64,000 nucleotides of DNA, taken from positions 1,572,501-1,636,500 of the forward strand of contig JALMGJ010000019.1 of assembly GCA_023362775.1 (NCBI GenBank). Direction: 5' to 3'. The notes under the pieces were generated by a model. That model ran no database searches and was not told where the DNA came from. It saw nothing but the letters and a program-made list of their open reading frames with translations. The position numbers were made by a program, and so were the translations under genes. Within the stretch, counting starts at the first letter, position 1. Each line of letters opens with the position of its first letter. Shown here one piece after another: positions 37,101-42,377 of the stretch. Origin of the DNA: Charina bottae. Its lineage: Eukaryota; Chordata; Lepidosauria; Squamata; Charinaidae.

Positions 37101-40100
37101 TGCTGGCATTTATATCCATGGAAGAAAATACCAGCTGTTGAAGTCGAATATCCCTTCTTTCTCAGATGGCTGTAACATAATTAATAAATAATGTGACCGC
37201 ACTCTCCTTCACTAAGGTACAAAAATCCATGGCATCTTTGCACTGTAGCAAAGCCATAATCCTCCAACCCCTGGAATGATTCTACCTCCATGCAGAACTG
37301 GAGAGGGAGGAAGCATTTTAGCTGCTGAATATTCCCAGCTATCTTTCCCCTGCACAGGCTACACCAAACTTTCCTCCTCAAGTTATAGGAAAGGATTCCC
37401 ATCTATTAATGAGACAGTCACAATATTTATTTATTTAGTTAGTTAGTTAGTTCAGAGCTTTCCAAACTTTTCATGTTGGTGACACACTTTTTAGACATGC
37501 ATCATTTCGCGACACACTCTTACAGCAGGGCACAAGGCAGGCACTAGGACCTGCGCGGAATCACAGCAGGTTTGGAGGCAGCAAGGCACAAGGCAGGCAC
37601 TAGGACCTGTGCGGAATCACAGCAGGTTTGGAGGCAGCAAGGCACAAGGCAGGCACTAGGACCTGCGCGGAATCACAGCAGGTTTGGAGGCAGCAAGGCA
37701 CAAGGCAGGCACTAGGACCTGTGCGGAATCACAGCAGGTTTGGAGGCAGCAAGGCACAAGGCAGGCACTAGGACCTGCGCGGAATCCTGGCAGGGCTCGG
37801 AGGCAGCAGCAGCAGCCGCCGCGACACACCCAGGCACTGCAGCTGACACACTAACATGTCCCGACACAGTTTGGAAAGCTCTGAGTTAGTTAGTTGAGAG
37901 CCAGTTTGGTGTCGTAATTAAGGCATCAGGCTAGAAACTGGGAGACCATGAGTTCTAGTCCCGACTTGGGCACAAAGCCAGCTGGGTGACCTTGGGCCAG
38001 TCCCTCTCTCTCAGCCCTAGGAAGGAGGCAATGGCAGGACACTTCTGAAAAACCTTTCCAAGAAAACTACAGCGACTAATCCAGGCAGTTGCCAAGAATC
38101 AGATACAACTGAACAGCAAAAAAAAAAAAGTTAGTTAGTTAGTTCACAATTTATACAGCCACCCATCTACCTATGGATCTCTGACAGCTTTATAAAATTA
38201 TATTATATTTAGCTGCCTTGGATTCTGGCCATCATATTTGGTCAAATTCCTGCCCCTTCCTCTGATGGTCCAAATGTCTAAACCACAAGTTGTAAGACAT
38301 GACAGTATATGAGTTCAATGAATGTTGCCTAGAGGTCTCAGAACATTTCTAATACGAGCACGATTCTGGTTTCCGCCTCTTCCATTAATATTAAAATCAG
38401 GAGAGAAGATGGGTCTCACTGGGGAAAAAAAATGTTGCCATGGCAAACAAATTTGTAGGAAACTGCTTCTCTTAATTCCTATTATCAAATCTTAAGTTTC
38501 TGCTAAAGTGTAATGACTAATCTGCATATGGACATTAATATGACGATTAAACAGTAACCTTTTTCAAAAATGTAATTTCAGCCAGTCCAACCCACCCCCC
38601 ACTGCTACCCAGACCCTTATCCAGAAACTATTTTAAAATAGCCTTACGTGGAAAAGGGGGACGAGATGATATCATCTGCAACCTTCTTCTATTTACCAAC
38701 TATTTCTTCTTCTTTTCTTGCCACAAAAGGTCTAGAGCAGCGGTCCCCAACCTTTCTGGCAACAGGGACCGGTCATGGAAGAAAATTTTTCCATGGACTG
38801 GGGGGGGCGGGGTTTGCAGGCAGGAGCCAATCGTGCACACTGGGGGGAGGGGTTTGCAGACGGGAGCCAATCGCACACACTGGGGGGCAGGGTTTGCAGG
38901 CAGGAGCCAATCACGCGCACCAGGGGATGGGTTTGCAGGCGGGAGCCAATCGTGCGCACCAGGGGCGGGGTAATCGCTTGCACCGGGGGGCGGGGTTTGC
39001 AGGAGGGAGCCCCGCGGCCCACAGGTTGGGGACCCCTGGTCTAGCTGTTAGAAGAGCCGCAGCGCTTTCAATGGTCATACTGGGAGAGCCTTGTACGGGA
39101 ATCATCCTGAGGCTAAGCTCAGGACATCAAAAAGGAAGTCCCTTATGGTTGACCCTTATTTATTGGCTGGGCTGACTTATGTCTTTCCTTTCCTCCTCTC
39201 CTCTCCTCTCCTCTCCTCTCCTCTCCTCTCCTCTCCTTTCCTTCTTTCCTTCAGGAGTTTGAGGCAGCATAGCCAGGCCTCCTGCCTGCCAGAGGACCTT
39301 TAACAACGCTCCCACATGGGCCCTCTTTCACCGAGGCTCCTGGCAGGGGGAGAATTTCATAGACTCTGGACATGCCATCTCATAACACATGAAACATCTA
39401 CAGCGGTTCTGCCACGTTGGTTACGATATTAACAAAAATACAGCATGAAAAGGCAGAAACATTTAATTGCTTAATTAGGCTTTTGTTCAGTGTCCCTAGA
39501 CTTTGCCTTTTTACACTAATAAATTAAGGGTGTGCATAGTTGTAAAATGATTCAGAATTGCTTTGGATTTTATGAGTGCAATCACAGCTCTTCTCTACTA
39601 GTCATTTAGGCAGCCCCTTTTTTCCCTGGCTTCCATTTGAGGTGGGAAAAGGTACCTCTGCTTTGAGGGCAACTTTGGAGGTGTGGAAAAAAAGAGAGAG
39701 GGGCTGCCTTCACGAAGCACGGAGGGGCTGTGCTCTTCTGGATCCTTTTTTAACTGTGCACAGCCCCAACTGAGCTTCATACCACAATAATTATAGCCGT
39801 TGAACCACTCTTCGTTTTTCGGGTTTTCATGTTATTTAAAGCATCTGCCCGCCACCATTTCTGCTGTGGATTTCGTGGCACGAGGTTAAAGGCAACTGGG
39901 CTGCTGGCTGGATATTCTTAGCTCTCTTGACTCTGCCCCCCCACGCCTTCCTTGATGGGCACAGATATTTCTTCCCCCAATAATGCAGGAATTACAAAGT
40001 CATTGATAGGTGGCTTTTACGAAGAAACCTTTAAAATGAGCAAAGATTAAAAAAAAACTAGGATACATTACATCAATGTTCCGAATGACGACAGATTTTC

Positions 40101-40684
40101 CATTGGTATATAAGAAATTATTGCCCTTCGGATCTCCACCAATGACTTTGGAGACCCCCCTTTCGACCTGCGGGAGGCTGGCAAACACTTTTCCTACGAA
40201 AGAAAAGGGGAGACAGAATTAGCCTCGGCGGGCGCTGGATTTAACCTGTTGCTCCCCCCCAGCCGGGAAGCGCCTGGCGGCTCCAGCCAGCCTTCCGTCC
40301 CCCCCGCCCCCCGCCGCTCTTCCCCTTCCAGATCAAGGGCCCCGCCTCGGCTCGGCGGCGCGCAAGCGGCCGGGAAAGGTCTCTCGGCCACAGCGGCGGC
40401 CTCCGAAAGGGCCGGAGCTGCGTTTCTCCGGGGCGGAGGTGGAATCAGACGCCCCCCGGCCTCTCCTCGCCCACGCAGCCTTCCGGGGCCCTCCGCGAGA
40501 GCCGCCCGCCGCCTGTCCGTCCGGGGGGAGCGCGGGGCGCCTCCGCCGGACAGCAACGCCGCCCCTCCGCCGCCGCCGCTTCTGGTCCTGGAAGGAGCCG
40601 CAGAGCCGCGTCCCCGCAGCCTCCCCCCGGCCAGGCTCCCCGCGCACGGCCGCCGCGCCGCCACTCACTCGGCTGGTAGGGCAT
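3771..40684 (-). CDS. WDR1: WD repeat-containing protein 1 (actin-interacting protein 1), 15 coding exons
   Basis: WDR1/AIP1 binds cofilin-decorated actin filaments in the cytoplasm and speeds their disassembly; the family folds as two seven-bladed WD40 propellers. The chained exons are 40684-40669, 40193-40072, 30170-30080, 26771-26624, 24284-24104, 22897-22820, 21133-21053, 16449-16216, 14073-13986, 13077-12921, 9936-9849, 9138-9028, 8697-8524, 6146-6002 and 3880-3771. They sum to 1824 nt, 607 codons plus stop, against about 606 residues in mammals, and the phase agrees at every junction. Recognisable segments include [20 protein letters not shown] near the start, [64 protein letters not shown] and [15 protein letters not shown] at the end. 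WD-type Trp-Asp pairs are visible in several blades. The protein ends in SISYK, one Lys longer than I recall for mammals. No frameshift or stop was found, so the gene looks intact. Confidence 0.96.
5495..5788 (+). mobile_element. Penelope-like element pseudo-LTR insertion
   Basis: Flanked by the 13-bp duplication TTTCACTTTGTAT (5482-5494 and 5789-5801) inside the L2 LINE. It contains a hairpin (arms about 5511-5548 and 5561-5598) and the element's pseudo-LTR with the hammerhead-like motif at 5665-5713. No coding part remains. Confidence 0.85.
5665..5713 (+). other. Hammerhead-ribozyme-like motif in a Penelope pseudo-LTR
   Basis: Order seen: CTCAG (5665-5669), CTGAAGA (5671-5677), a 7-bp stem GCTCCTT/AAGGAGC with loop GGAT (5679-5696), GAAA (5697-5700), then CTGAG (5709-5713), which pairs with CTCAG. 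This matches hammerhead helix I, CUGANGA, helix II and GAAA. One extra A before helix II and no clear helix III or cleavage triplet argue that it is degenerate. Confidence 0.45.
6002..6146 (-). CDS. WDR1: WDR1 exon 14 (residues 524-572)
   Basis: The acceptor TGAATAG and donor GTGATT bound the exon. It encodes [20 protein letters not shown], then [18 protein letters not shown] and [10 protein letters not shown]. The MDMLAIVW segment differs a little from the mammalian MDMMVYVW. Confidence 0.95.
6215..6972 (+). mobile_element. CR1/L2-type LINE, 3' end of reverse transcriptase, broken
   Basis: Shows [38 protein letters not shown] and [15 protein letters not shown] on the plus strand between 6310 and 6545, then frame breaks and an AAT-rich tail. 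It starts only about 70 bp from exon 14, antisense in intron 13. Confidence 0.85.
7381..7797 (-). pseudogene. GIY-YIG endonuclease end of a Penelope-like retroelement
   Basis: Reads [20 protein letters not shown], then [20 protein letters not shown] and [20 protein letters not shown] and [12 protein letters not shown]. The LYIGETK segment is the YIG part of the GIY-YIG fold, which Penelope-like elements carry after their reverse transcriptase. The reverse transcriptase itself is absent. Confidence 0.85.
7915..8162 (+). pseudogene. Second, inverted copy of the Penelope-like ORF end
   Basis: The plus strand at 7915-8045 reads the same [20 protein letters not shown] and [12 protein letters not shown] segment, followed by a longer tail ending near a TAG at 8161. 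It begins in mid-domain. Confidence 0.82.
8524..8697 (-). CDS. WDR1: WDR1 exon 13 (residues 466-523)
   Basis: The acceptor TCTCCAG and donor GTAAGA bound the exon. It encodes [20 protein letters not shown], then [20 protein letters not shown] and FSVADGYG. It is one of the most conserved blades of the second propeller. Confidence 0.96.
9028..9138 (-). CDS. WDR1: WDR1 exon 12 (residues 429-465)
   Basis: This 111-nt in-frame exon has acceptor ACTGTAG and donor GTAAGG. It encodes [20 protein letters not shown] then [17 protein letters not shown], matching the mammalian block. It does not appear as a long open frame. Confidence 0.94.
9198..9497. mobile_element. Penelope-like insertion of two pseudo-LTRs in inverted order
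   Basis: Flanked by the 12-bp duplication TTCCAATCTGTG (9186-9197 and 9498-9509). The two halves are near-perfect reverse complements around an AT-rich centre near 9365. Each half has the hammerhead-like core. It lies 60 bp from WDR1 exon 12, in intron 11. Confidence 0.87.
9849..9936 (-). CDS. WDR1: WDR1 exon 11 (residues 399-428), with tandem TAGTAG acceptor
   Basis: Using the first TAG as acceptor gives [20 protein letters not shown], the same length as the mammalian segment. The intron end reads TTTAGTAG, so use of the second TAG would drop one Ser. The exon ends [10 protein letters not shown] with donor GTGAGT at 9848. Confidence 0.94.
10057..10391 (-). mobile_element. Sauria-type SINE
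   Basis: The minus strand starts with a tRNA-like head (GGCGTGGTGGCTCAGCGGGT) and ends in the AACCTTCACCTT-type tail. Flanks repeat CACAGGTTTGCAAAGGTTAT-CGTAG (10032-10056 and 10392-10416) with one mismatch in 25, an unusually long target duplication. Confidence 0.88.
10610..11790 (-). mobile_element. CR1/L2-type LINE, antisense remnant
   Basis: The minus strand shows [17 protein letters not shown] and [12 protein letters not shown] (11282-11530), then [20 protein letters not shown] (10664-10942), in the order of a CR1/L2 reverse transcriptase. It has many stops. It has the same strand as WDR1. Confidence 0.7.
11792..12335 (-). mobile_element. tRNA-derived SINE with four internal tandem units
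   Basis: The minus strand head (AGAGCCAGTTTGGCGTAGTG) lies at the right end. The CCTAGGAAGGAGCCAATGGC region recurs with spacing 102, 102 and 101 bp (marker TGGTTTGCCA at 11880, 11981, 12083, 12185). The 3' end resembles the BovB tail. Confidence 0.85.
12336..12520. repeat. CR1/L2-like fragment, partly shared with 13660-13945
   Basis: ACACTTGGCAGAACCAAGGC and CTGGCCACTTCCCTCAGGAT occur both here (about 12449-12498) and around 13668-13924, where a hAT element splits the copy. Confidence 0.5.
12921..13077 (-). CDS. WDR1: WDR1 exon 10 (residues 347-399), begins after an AC acceptor
   Basis: The exon begins ATTATTGGG, completing Asn347 and continuing [20 protein letters not shown]. No AG precedes it; the intron ends in GCAC. 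The exon closes with [13 protein letters not shown] and a donor GTATTT at 12920. Phase 2 at the end joins correctly to exon 11. Confidence 0.93.
13078..13985 (-). other. WDR1: WDR1 intron 9, AT-AC intron of the U12 type
   Basis: The intron begins ATATCCTTT and ends TTTTTTGCAC. A perfect U12 branch consensus TTCCTTAAT lies at 13097-13089, 12-13 nt before the acceptor. The exon phases join only with these ends, giving the conserved HINYWDSETG. It carries a hAT element (13697-13892). Confidence 0.92.
13697..13892. mobile_element. Non-autonomous hAT element, family 2 (CAGGGGTACCCAACC ends)
   Basis: Ends CAGGGGTACCCAACCTTTTT and GGTTGAGGACCCCTG are inverted; flanks CTGTAGAG (13689-13696) and CTGTAGAA (13893-13900) match in 7 of 8. 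It has one copy of the GGAGCCAATCG cassette. It lies inside the AT-AC intron. Confidence 0.85.
13986..14073 (-). CDS. WDR1: WDR1 exon 9 (residues 318-347), ends at a U12-type donor
   Basis: The acceptor TTCTTGCAG precedes GGTCACAGT. The exon encodes [20 protein letters not shown] then YSGSHDGHI and the first base of Asn347. The next bases are ATATCCTTT at 13985, the consensus U12-type AT-AC donor, and there is no GT in the right phase here. It is missed by open-frame calling because it is short and its reading frame closes soon after. Confidence 0.93.
14178..14698. mobile_element. Non-autonomous hAT element, family 1
   Basis: Starts CAGAGCTTTCCAAACTGTGT and ends GGAAGGCCCTG, with a perfect 8-bp duplication GCTTAGAT (14170-14177 and 14699-14706). 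The GC-rich inside gives open frames of up to 116 codons without motifs. Confidence 0.87.
14720..15665. other. WDR1 intron 7 DNA, nothing recognised
   Basis: Mixed sequence, with a short direct repeat CTTAAACTGCTCCTTCCTCT at about 15345-15384. No gene, RNA or known repeat can be assigned. Confidence 0.4.
15672..15745 (-). repeat. CR1/L2-type LINE 3' tail
   Basis: (TTTA)n followed by GGATTTATCCCCGCCCATCT and CTGGGCGGTTTA is the reverse complement of the LINE tail seen at 17655-17726. Confidence 0.6.
16216..16449 (-). CDS. WDR1: WDR1 exon 8 (residues 240-317)
   Basis: This is the longest coding exon, 234 nt, with acceptor TTTTTACAG and donor GTTTGT. It encodes [20 protein letters not shown] and, further on, [16 protein letters not shown] and [16 protein letters not shown], the end of the first propeller and the linker. 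Confidence 0.96.
16731..17343 (-). mobile_element. Penelope-like element, 5'-truncated
   Basis: The pseudo-LTR lies at the left end (minus-strand hammerhead-like core near 16774-16822) and the GIY-YIG-containing frame (16910-17320 minus) at the right. The last 34 bp (17309-17342) are an inverted scrap of the same element, so this copy too has an inverted junction. Target duplication not found. Confidence 0.8.
16910..17311 (-). pseudogene. GIY-YIG end of a Penelope-like ORF
   Basis: Shows [20 protein letters not shown], the [19 protein letters not shown] block and the tail [18 protein letters not shown]. It is the best-preserved of the three copies but starts inside the domain. Confidence 0.82.
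17575..17726 (+). repeat. CR1/L2-type LINE 3' end
   Basis: GTAAACCGCCCAGAGTCCCC, GGGCGGGGATAAATTTAAAT and an (AAAT)n tail. Confidence 0.65.
18547..18796. mobile_element. Palindromic pseudo-LTR pair of a second Penelope-like family
   Basis: A 250-bp near-perfect palindrome from ATGGCTGTTGTGGGTCTTCC to its complement, centred near 18672. The right arm reads CTGAAGA, a stem with GCTGGCC/GATGCTGGC, then GAAACG, the same architecture as the other Penelope pseudo-LTRs. The 267-codon frame 18337-19140 crosses it and is not taken as a gene. Confidence 0.75.
18830..20045. other. WDR1 intron 7 DNA, nothing recognised
   Basis: Contains short frames and A-rich stretches but no motif, RNA gene or familiar repeat. 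Confidence 0.4.
20077..20335 (-). mobile_element. Sauria-type SINE, 3'-truncated
   Basis: Minus strand matches the copies at 10057 and 51654 over the middle block (GAGCTCCCG, CCAACCTAGCAG, GGTAACAGCG). The CCTTTACC tail is missing. Confidence 0.8.
20968..21018. repeat. (CT)n and (TA/TG)n microsatellite
   Basis: About 24 bases of pure CT repeat followed by TGTGTGTATATATATG. It lies 35 bp from the donor of exon 7. Confidence 0.9.
21053..21133 (-). CDS. WDR1: WDR1 exon 7 (residues 213-239)
   Basis: This 81-nt in-frame exon has acceptor TGAATAG and donor GTAAGT. It encodes [20 protein letters not shown] then HDGGIYA, parallel to the mammalian [17 protein letters not shown] block. Confidence 0.95.
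21525..21886. mobile_element. Non-autonomous hAT element, family 2, with internal tandem cassettes
   Basis: Ends CAGGGGTCCCCAACCTTTTT and GGTTGGGGACCCCTG; flanks CTGCAGAT (21517-21524) and CTGTAGAT (21887-21894), 7 of 8. GGAGCCAAT recurs about five times with spacing near 40 bp. Open frames here are repeat artefacts. Confidence 0.87.
22063..22188. repeat. (CT)n microsatellite
   Basis: About 125 bases of CT with scattered CCC interruptions. Confidence 0.95.
22370..22612. mobile_element. Non-autonomous hAT element, family 1
   Basis: Starts CAGGGCTTTCCAAAG, ends GTTTGGAAAGCTCTG, perfect 8-bp duplication CTCTAGAA (22362-22369 and 22613-22620). TGTGTGGCGACACAC hairpins lie inside. Confidence 0.9.
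22820..22897 (-). CDS. WDR1: WDR1 exon 6 (residues 187-212)
   Basis: This 78-nt in-frame exon has acceptor GCTATAG and donor GTAAAA. It encodes [20 protein letters not shown] followed by ASADGQ, a complete WD blade core. It is too short to stand out as an open frame and was found by homology to the family. Confidence 0.95.
24104..24284 (-). CDS. WDR1: WDR1 exon 5 (residues 126-186)
   Basis: The acceptor AAATAG precedes ATTTGGAGC and the donor GTGAGT follows the codon AGC at 24104. It encodes [20 protein letters not shown] and the highly conserved [20 protein letters not shown]. The last residues FTIS replace the FTIG I recall in mammals. Confidence 0.95.
24777..25330 (+). mobile_element. BovB (RTE) LINE, two 3' ends in tandem in one insertion
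   Basis: The 11-bp duplication CTTCTTGTATA flanks the whole (24766-24776 and 25331-25341). Both parts encode the C-terminal segment [27 protein letters not shown] and end in TCACGAAGAGTC...(AAC)n. The second starts earlier, at [20 protein letters not shown]. Confidence 0.88.
25443..25730 (-). mobile_element. BovB LINE 3' end
   Basis: Starts with (TTG)n and reads on the minus strand [24 protein letters not shown] sequence through MVHEVTKS. Followed by a CCCTTT repeat (25735-25765). Confidence 0.88.
25811..26008 (-). mobile_element. BovB LINE 3' end, shorter
   Basis: Minus strand [20 protein letters not shown] to [10 protein letters not shown] with a (GTT)n start. No other parts remain. Confidence 0.87.
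26624..26771 (-). CDS. WDR1: WDR1 exon 4 (residues 77-126)
   Basis: The acceptor TTTGACAG and donor GTGAGT (from 26623) bound the exon. The protein starts [18 protein letters not shown] and ends VGEGREK, including an IWD blade signature. Its phases match exons 3 and 5. Confidence 0.95.
27130..27900 (-). mobile_element. CR1/L2-type LINE remnant
   Basis: Minus strand shows [20 protein letters not shown] and [20 protein letters not shown] then DYTQLY, the region around the reverse transcriptase active site (FADDTQLY in live copies). Stops and frameshifts are frequent. Confidence 0.7.
28414..29742 (+). mobile_element. Tc1/mariner-type DNA transposon, decayed
   Basis: Inverted ends CAGTGGTGCTTAAAAGTTTG and its near complement ending GCACCCCTG, flanked by TA (28412-28413, 29743-29744). 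Length 1329 bp is close to the usual Tc1 size. It lies in WDR1 intron 3. Confidence 0.92.
28790..29580 (+). pseudogene. Tc1-like transposase, broken
   Basis: Fragments read in shifting frames: [21 protein letters not shown] helix-turn-helix near 28860, then [20 protein letters not shown] and [35 protein letters not shown] and [12 protein letters not shown] (29125-29550). The QHNND block carries the second catalytic Asp. Internal stops and frame changes show it is dead. Confidence 0.88.
30080..30170 (-). CDS. WDR1: WDR1 exon 3 (residues 47-77, last codon split)
   Basis: The acceptor CTTACAG precedes AACCCAGCA and the donor GTACAG begins at 30079. It encodes [20 protein letters not shown] and then [10 protein letters not shown], matching the mammalian block closely. 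It ends one base into codon 77. Confidence 0.95.
31575..31620. repeat. (AAAAT)n microsatellite
   Basis: Eight or more copies of AAAAT followed by AAATAAAT. Confidence 0.9.
31666..32084. mobile_element. Composite GC-rich hAT element, family 1, with inner palindrome
   Basis: Perfect 8-bp duplication CGTTAAAG (31658-31665 and 32085-32092). Outer ends are CAGGGCTTTCC and GGAAAGCTCTG. Within it, 31666-31995 is itself a near palindrome ending in GGAAAGCCCTG, so three TIR-like ends are present. Open frames on both strands follow from the symmetry. Confidence 0.87.
32575..33122 (+). mobile_element. tRNA-derived SINE with four internal tandem units
   Basis: Head GCCAGTTTGGTGTCGTGGTT, then four CTAGGAAGGAGCCAATGGC units spaced 102, 102 and 101 bp (marker AGCCAAT near 32711, 32813, 32915, 33016), and the BovB-like end AATCGGACACGACTGAACGG. 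A short duplication GGTTAAA flanks it. Confidence 0.87.
34945..36280 (-). mobile_element. Penelope-like insertion made of a 239-bp tandem array
   Basis: Bounded by the 13-bp duplication AAGGATAGAAAGA (34932-34944 and 36281-36293) in the RTE LINE. Units start (GTCTATGAAGG) at 34948, 35187, 35426, 35665, 35904 and 36143, exactly 239 bp apart. Five are complete. The sixth is cut and joined to an inverted end piece (43-bp arms 36181-36223 and 36234-36276). Confidence 0.93.
34948..36142 (-). repeat. Five 239-bp tandem units with hammerhead-like motifs
   Basis: Units are almost identical; an AATTG/AACTG change near the start is one of very few differences. Each has the Penelope pseudo-LTR plus about 90 bp ending CTTCCTGCAGAA. 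The minus strand has CTGAAGA, the GCTCCTT/AAGGAGC stem and GAAA in each; the first lies at 35020-35068. Repeated 61- and 76-codon frames are artefacts. Confidence 0.92.
36895..37075. mobile_element. Possible DNA-transposon remnant
   Basis: Has a CACTTAACGACC...GCTTAGCAA...GGTCTACTTGTA layout that I associate with reptile DNA transposons, without recognisable ends or target duplication. Confidence 0.3.
37453..37883. mobile_element. Non-autonomous hAT element, family 1, with 56-bp minisatellite
   Basis: Ends CAGAGCTTTCCAAACT and AGTTTGGAAAGCTCTG; duplication AGTTAGTT on both sides (in a GTTA repeat). GCGGAATC starts at 37555, 37611, 37667, 37723 and 37779, a 56-bp unit. Confidence 0.88.
37896..38130 (+). 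mobile_element. tRNA-derived SINE, single internal unit
   Basis: Full order: GAGCCAGTTTGGTGTCGT head, TTCTAGTCCCG box B-like, CTAGGAAGGAGGCAATGGC, BovB-like end and A-tail. It has only one internal unit, unlike the copies at 11792 and 32575. Confidence 0.85.
38738..39038. mobile_element. Non-autonomous hAT element, family 2, with tandem cassettes
   Basis: Ends CAGCGGTCCCCAACCTTTCT and GGTTGGGGACCCCTG; flanks GTCTAGAG (38730-38737) and GTCTAGCT (39039-39046), 6 of 8. GGAGCCAATCG recurs about four times. Confidence 0.83.
39191..39243. repeat. (CTCTC)n microsatellite
   Basis: About nine copies of TCCTC followed by CCTTTCC. Confidence 0.9.
39300..40000. other. WDR1 intron 2 DNA, nothing recognised
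   Basis: No repeat, RNA or exon could be assigned between the microsatellite and exon 2. Confidence 0.4.
40072..40193 (-). CDS. WDR1: WDR1 exon 2 (residues 6-46)
   Basis: The acceptor is TTCGTAG before 40193 and the donor is GTAATG from 40071. It encodes the conserved N-terminal block ending VVIRNID, the first blade of the first propeller. It is followed by the largest intron of the gene (9901 bp), which holds the nested LINE and the tandem array. Confidence 0.95.
40669..40684 (-). CDS. WDR1: WDR1 exon 1, coding part (residues 1-5 and first base of codon 6)
   Basis: The ATG reads M-P-Y-Q-P and the exon breaks after the first base of codon 6, followed by the donor GTGAGT at 40668. Joined to exon 2 it gives MPYQPRKVFASL, parallel to the mammalian MPYEIKKVFASL. 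An open frame continues through the donor, but it does not resemble WDR1 and is read-through. The exon lies inside the CpG island. Confidence 0.9.
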
Positions 40685-40923
40685 GGTCGCGGCGGCGGCG
40701 GCGGCGGCTTCAAGGCGAGGATCCCACGCAGGTCCGCGGCAGGGCAGGACAGGGCAGGGCAGGGCTCGCTCGTCGCTGGCTCGGCCGGTCCCCTCGCCGC
40801 CTCCGCCTCCTCCTCCGCCTCCTCCTCCTGCTTCTGCAGCAGCGGCGGGGGGGCGACGTCAACTCCCGGCTGCGCAAACCAGGAAGCGCCGCTCGCCCGG
40901 CTCGCCTGCTCTCCCGGCTTTGA

Positions 40924-40933
40924 CCATATATAG
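40924..40933 (-). promoter_or_regulatory. CArG-like / TATA-like box upstream of WDR1
   Basis: CCATATATAG on the plus strand is one base off the SRF consensus CC(A/T)6GG, and CTATATATGG on the gene strand could also act as a TATA element. It lies 240 bp before the ATG and is the only AT-rich core in the CpG island. Confidence 0.4.
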
Positions 40934-41517
40934 TCAACTCTGCTCGCGCGGCAGGCAGGCAGGCGGGCGGGCGGGCGGAGAAGGAGCGGCGGCCGCGCGT
41001 GGCCGGAGGGGCCCGGCCCGCAAGCGTCGCCGGGAGGGAGAAGCCGCTCCGGGCCCGGCGCGCCGACGGAGGGGGAGCGGGTCCGCCGGGGGGCTCCGGG
41101 CCTCGCCCGCGCCTGGACGCGGCGGCGGCGGCGGCCCGCAGTCGCACAAAGGGAGGGGCCGGCCGGCCGGGCGGAGCGGCGGGCCTGCCCAGCACGCGGC
41201 TGCCCTCTGGCGGCCGCCCGGACCTGCCCCTCCGTGTTTCCGTTTCAGCCGGCCTTAAAAAGCCCGGGACAGTCGTGGTTTCGCGGGCTGCCAATCCGGA
41301 TGGGCTGGAAGCCGCGGGAGCGAAGTGGATGCGGGCAGCTGGACCGACCCTGCCCGGCGTTTCCAGGAGAGCCGTGGGGCAGAAGCGCCATCCCGCCCCT
41401 GATTCGCAGGGCTAAACGGCAATTCGCGTTTCAGGGCTGTTCATAAGTCAGCTGTTAACAGTGTGGGTTGAAAATATTCCATAGTGACAAAGAGGATGCA
41501 GAGATTTCTGGGGGTGG

Positions 41518-41800
41518 TTTGCACCCTCGGGTTCCGCGAGAGGTCACTAGGGGTTCCCTGGGAGATCACAATTTTTTAAAAAAAATTACTTCAAATTCGG
41601 GCAACTTCACATTAAAGCGGTAAGTTTCATTATTTTCAGCTTAAGAACACTGTGAATGCATATAGACAGGCCTACCCATGAAACGAATATAATAATTCTG
41701 TAACTTCTGGCCTATATTGGAGCCTGAATGCGCAGGGGTTCCCCGAGGCCTGGAAAATACTTCTAGGGTCCCGCCAGGGTCAAAAGGGTGAGAAAGGCTG
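41518..41800. mobile_element. hAT-like DNA transposon fragment, same family as 1130
   Basis: Shares GAGAGGTCACTAGGGGTTCC and the following block with 1170-1260, and ends TGAGAAAGGCTG, the complement of a CAGCCTTTCTCA end. Confidence 0.6.
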
Positions 41801-42377
41801 ATTTAAGGTGGAGACATTCAGCCTAAATCTAGCGCTCCAGTGCCCAGGAGCCCAACTCTGTTAGTGCAGAACATCTGGGGATCTTCCAGATGTGGGGATA
41901 TCGAGGGCATCCGGGAACTCCAGTAGTTCATTGATCAATTTGGATTTATTTGCTATATCGTTAGTTTTCAGATTTCTTTCACTCTTGGAAATTCTTCAGC
42001 GCATAGGCAAATGGCTACGTGGAAACGCTCCCTACCAGTCCTGGTGTGGGCAGAAAAGCATGCTGACATACAATTTGCAGCCTTTGATTGGTGGGCACAG
42101 CACAGTAACAGCTGTGGCTCATGCATTTCTTACAGCTTTAGTGCGGGACAAGGTAACAGACAAACAAACAAACAAATCTTTATTACGGTCATAGACCAGC
42201 ATGAGGAGGATAAGGTACAGTCAATTAATGCATACAAATGAGTTTAAAATATAAAACTAAAACACAGGTCTAGAGGGGGAGGGAAAAAAAAGGGGAGTGA
42301 AAGCATCAGGTAAATATAAAGGAGCATAGGATTAGTATATCTGGAAATACATTACTCTGTTAAATTAAAATTGAAGG

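Larger units (their letters stand above)
40230..41420. promoter_or_regulatory. CpG island and WDR1 promoter region
   Basis: The stretch is dense in CpG and GC-rich repeats (GGC/GCC, GGGCGG near 40962-40978), unlike the AT-rich surroundings, and covers exon 1 and its upstream flank. Long open frames on both strands here are a by-product of base composition. The transcription start was not located. Confidence 0.85.

Noticed and set aside
40249..41415. Overlapping frames of 120-220 codons on both strands around WDR1 exon 1
   Set aside because: They are rich in Arg, Pro, Ala and Gly and open in several frames at once, as expected from a CpG island.
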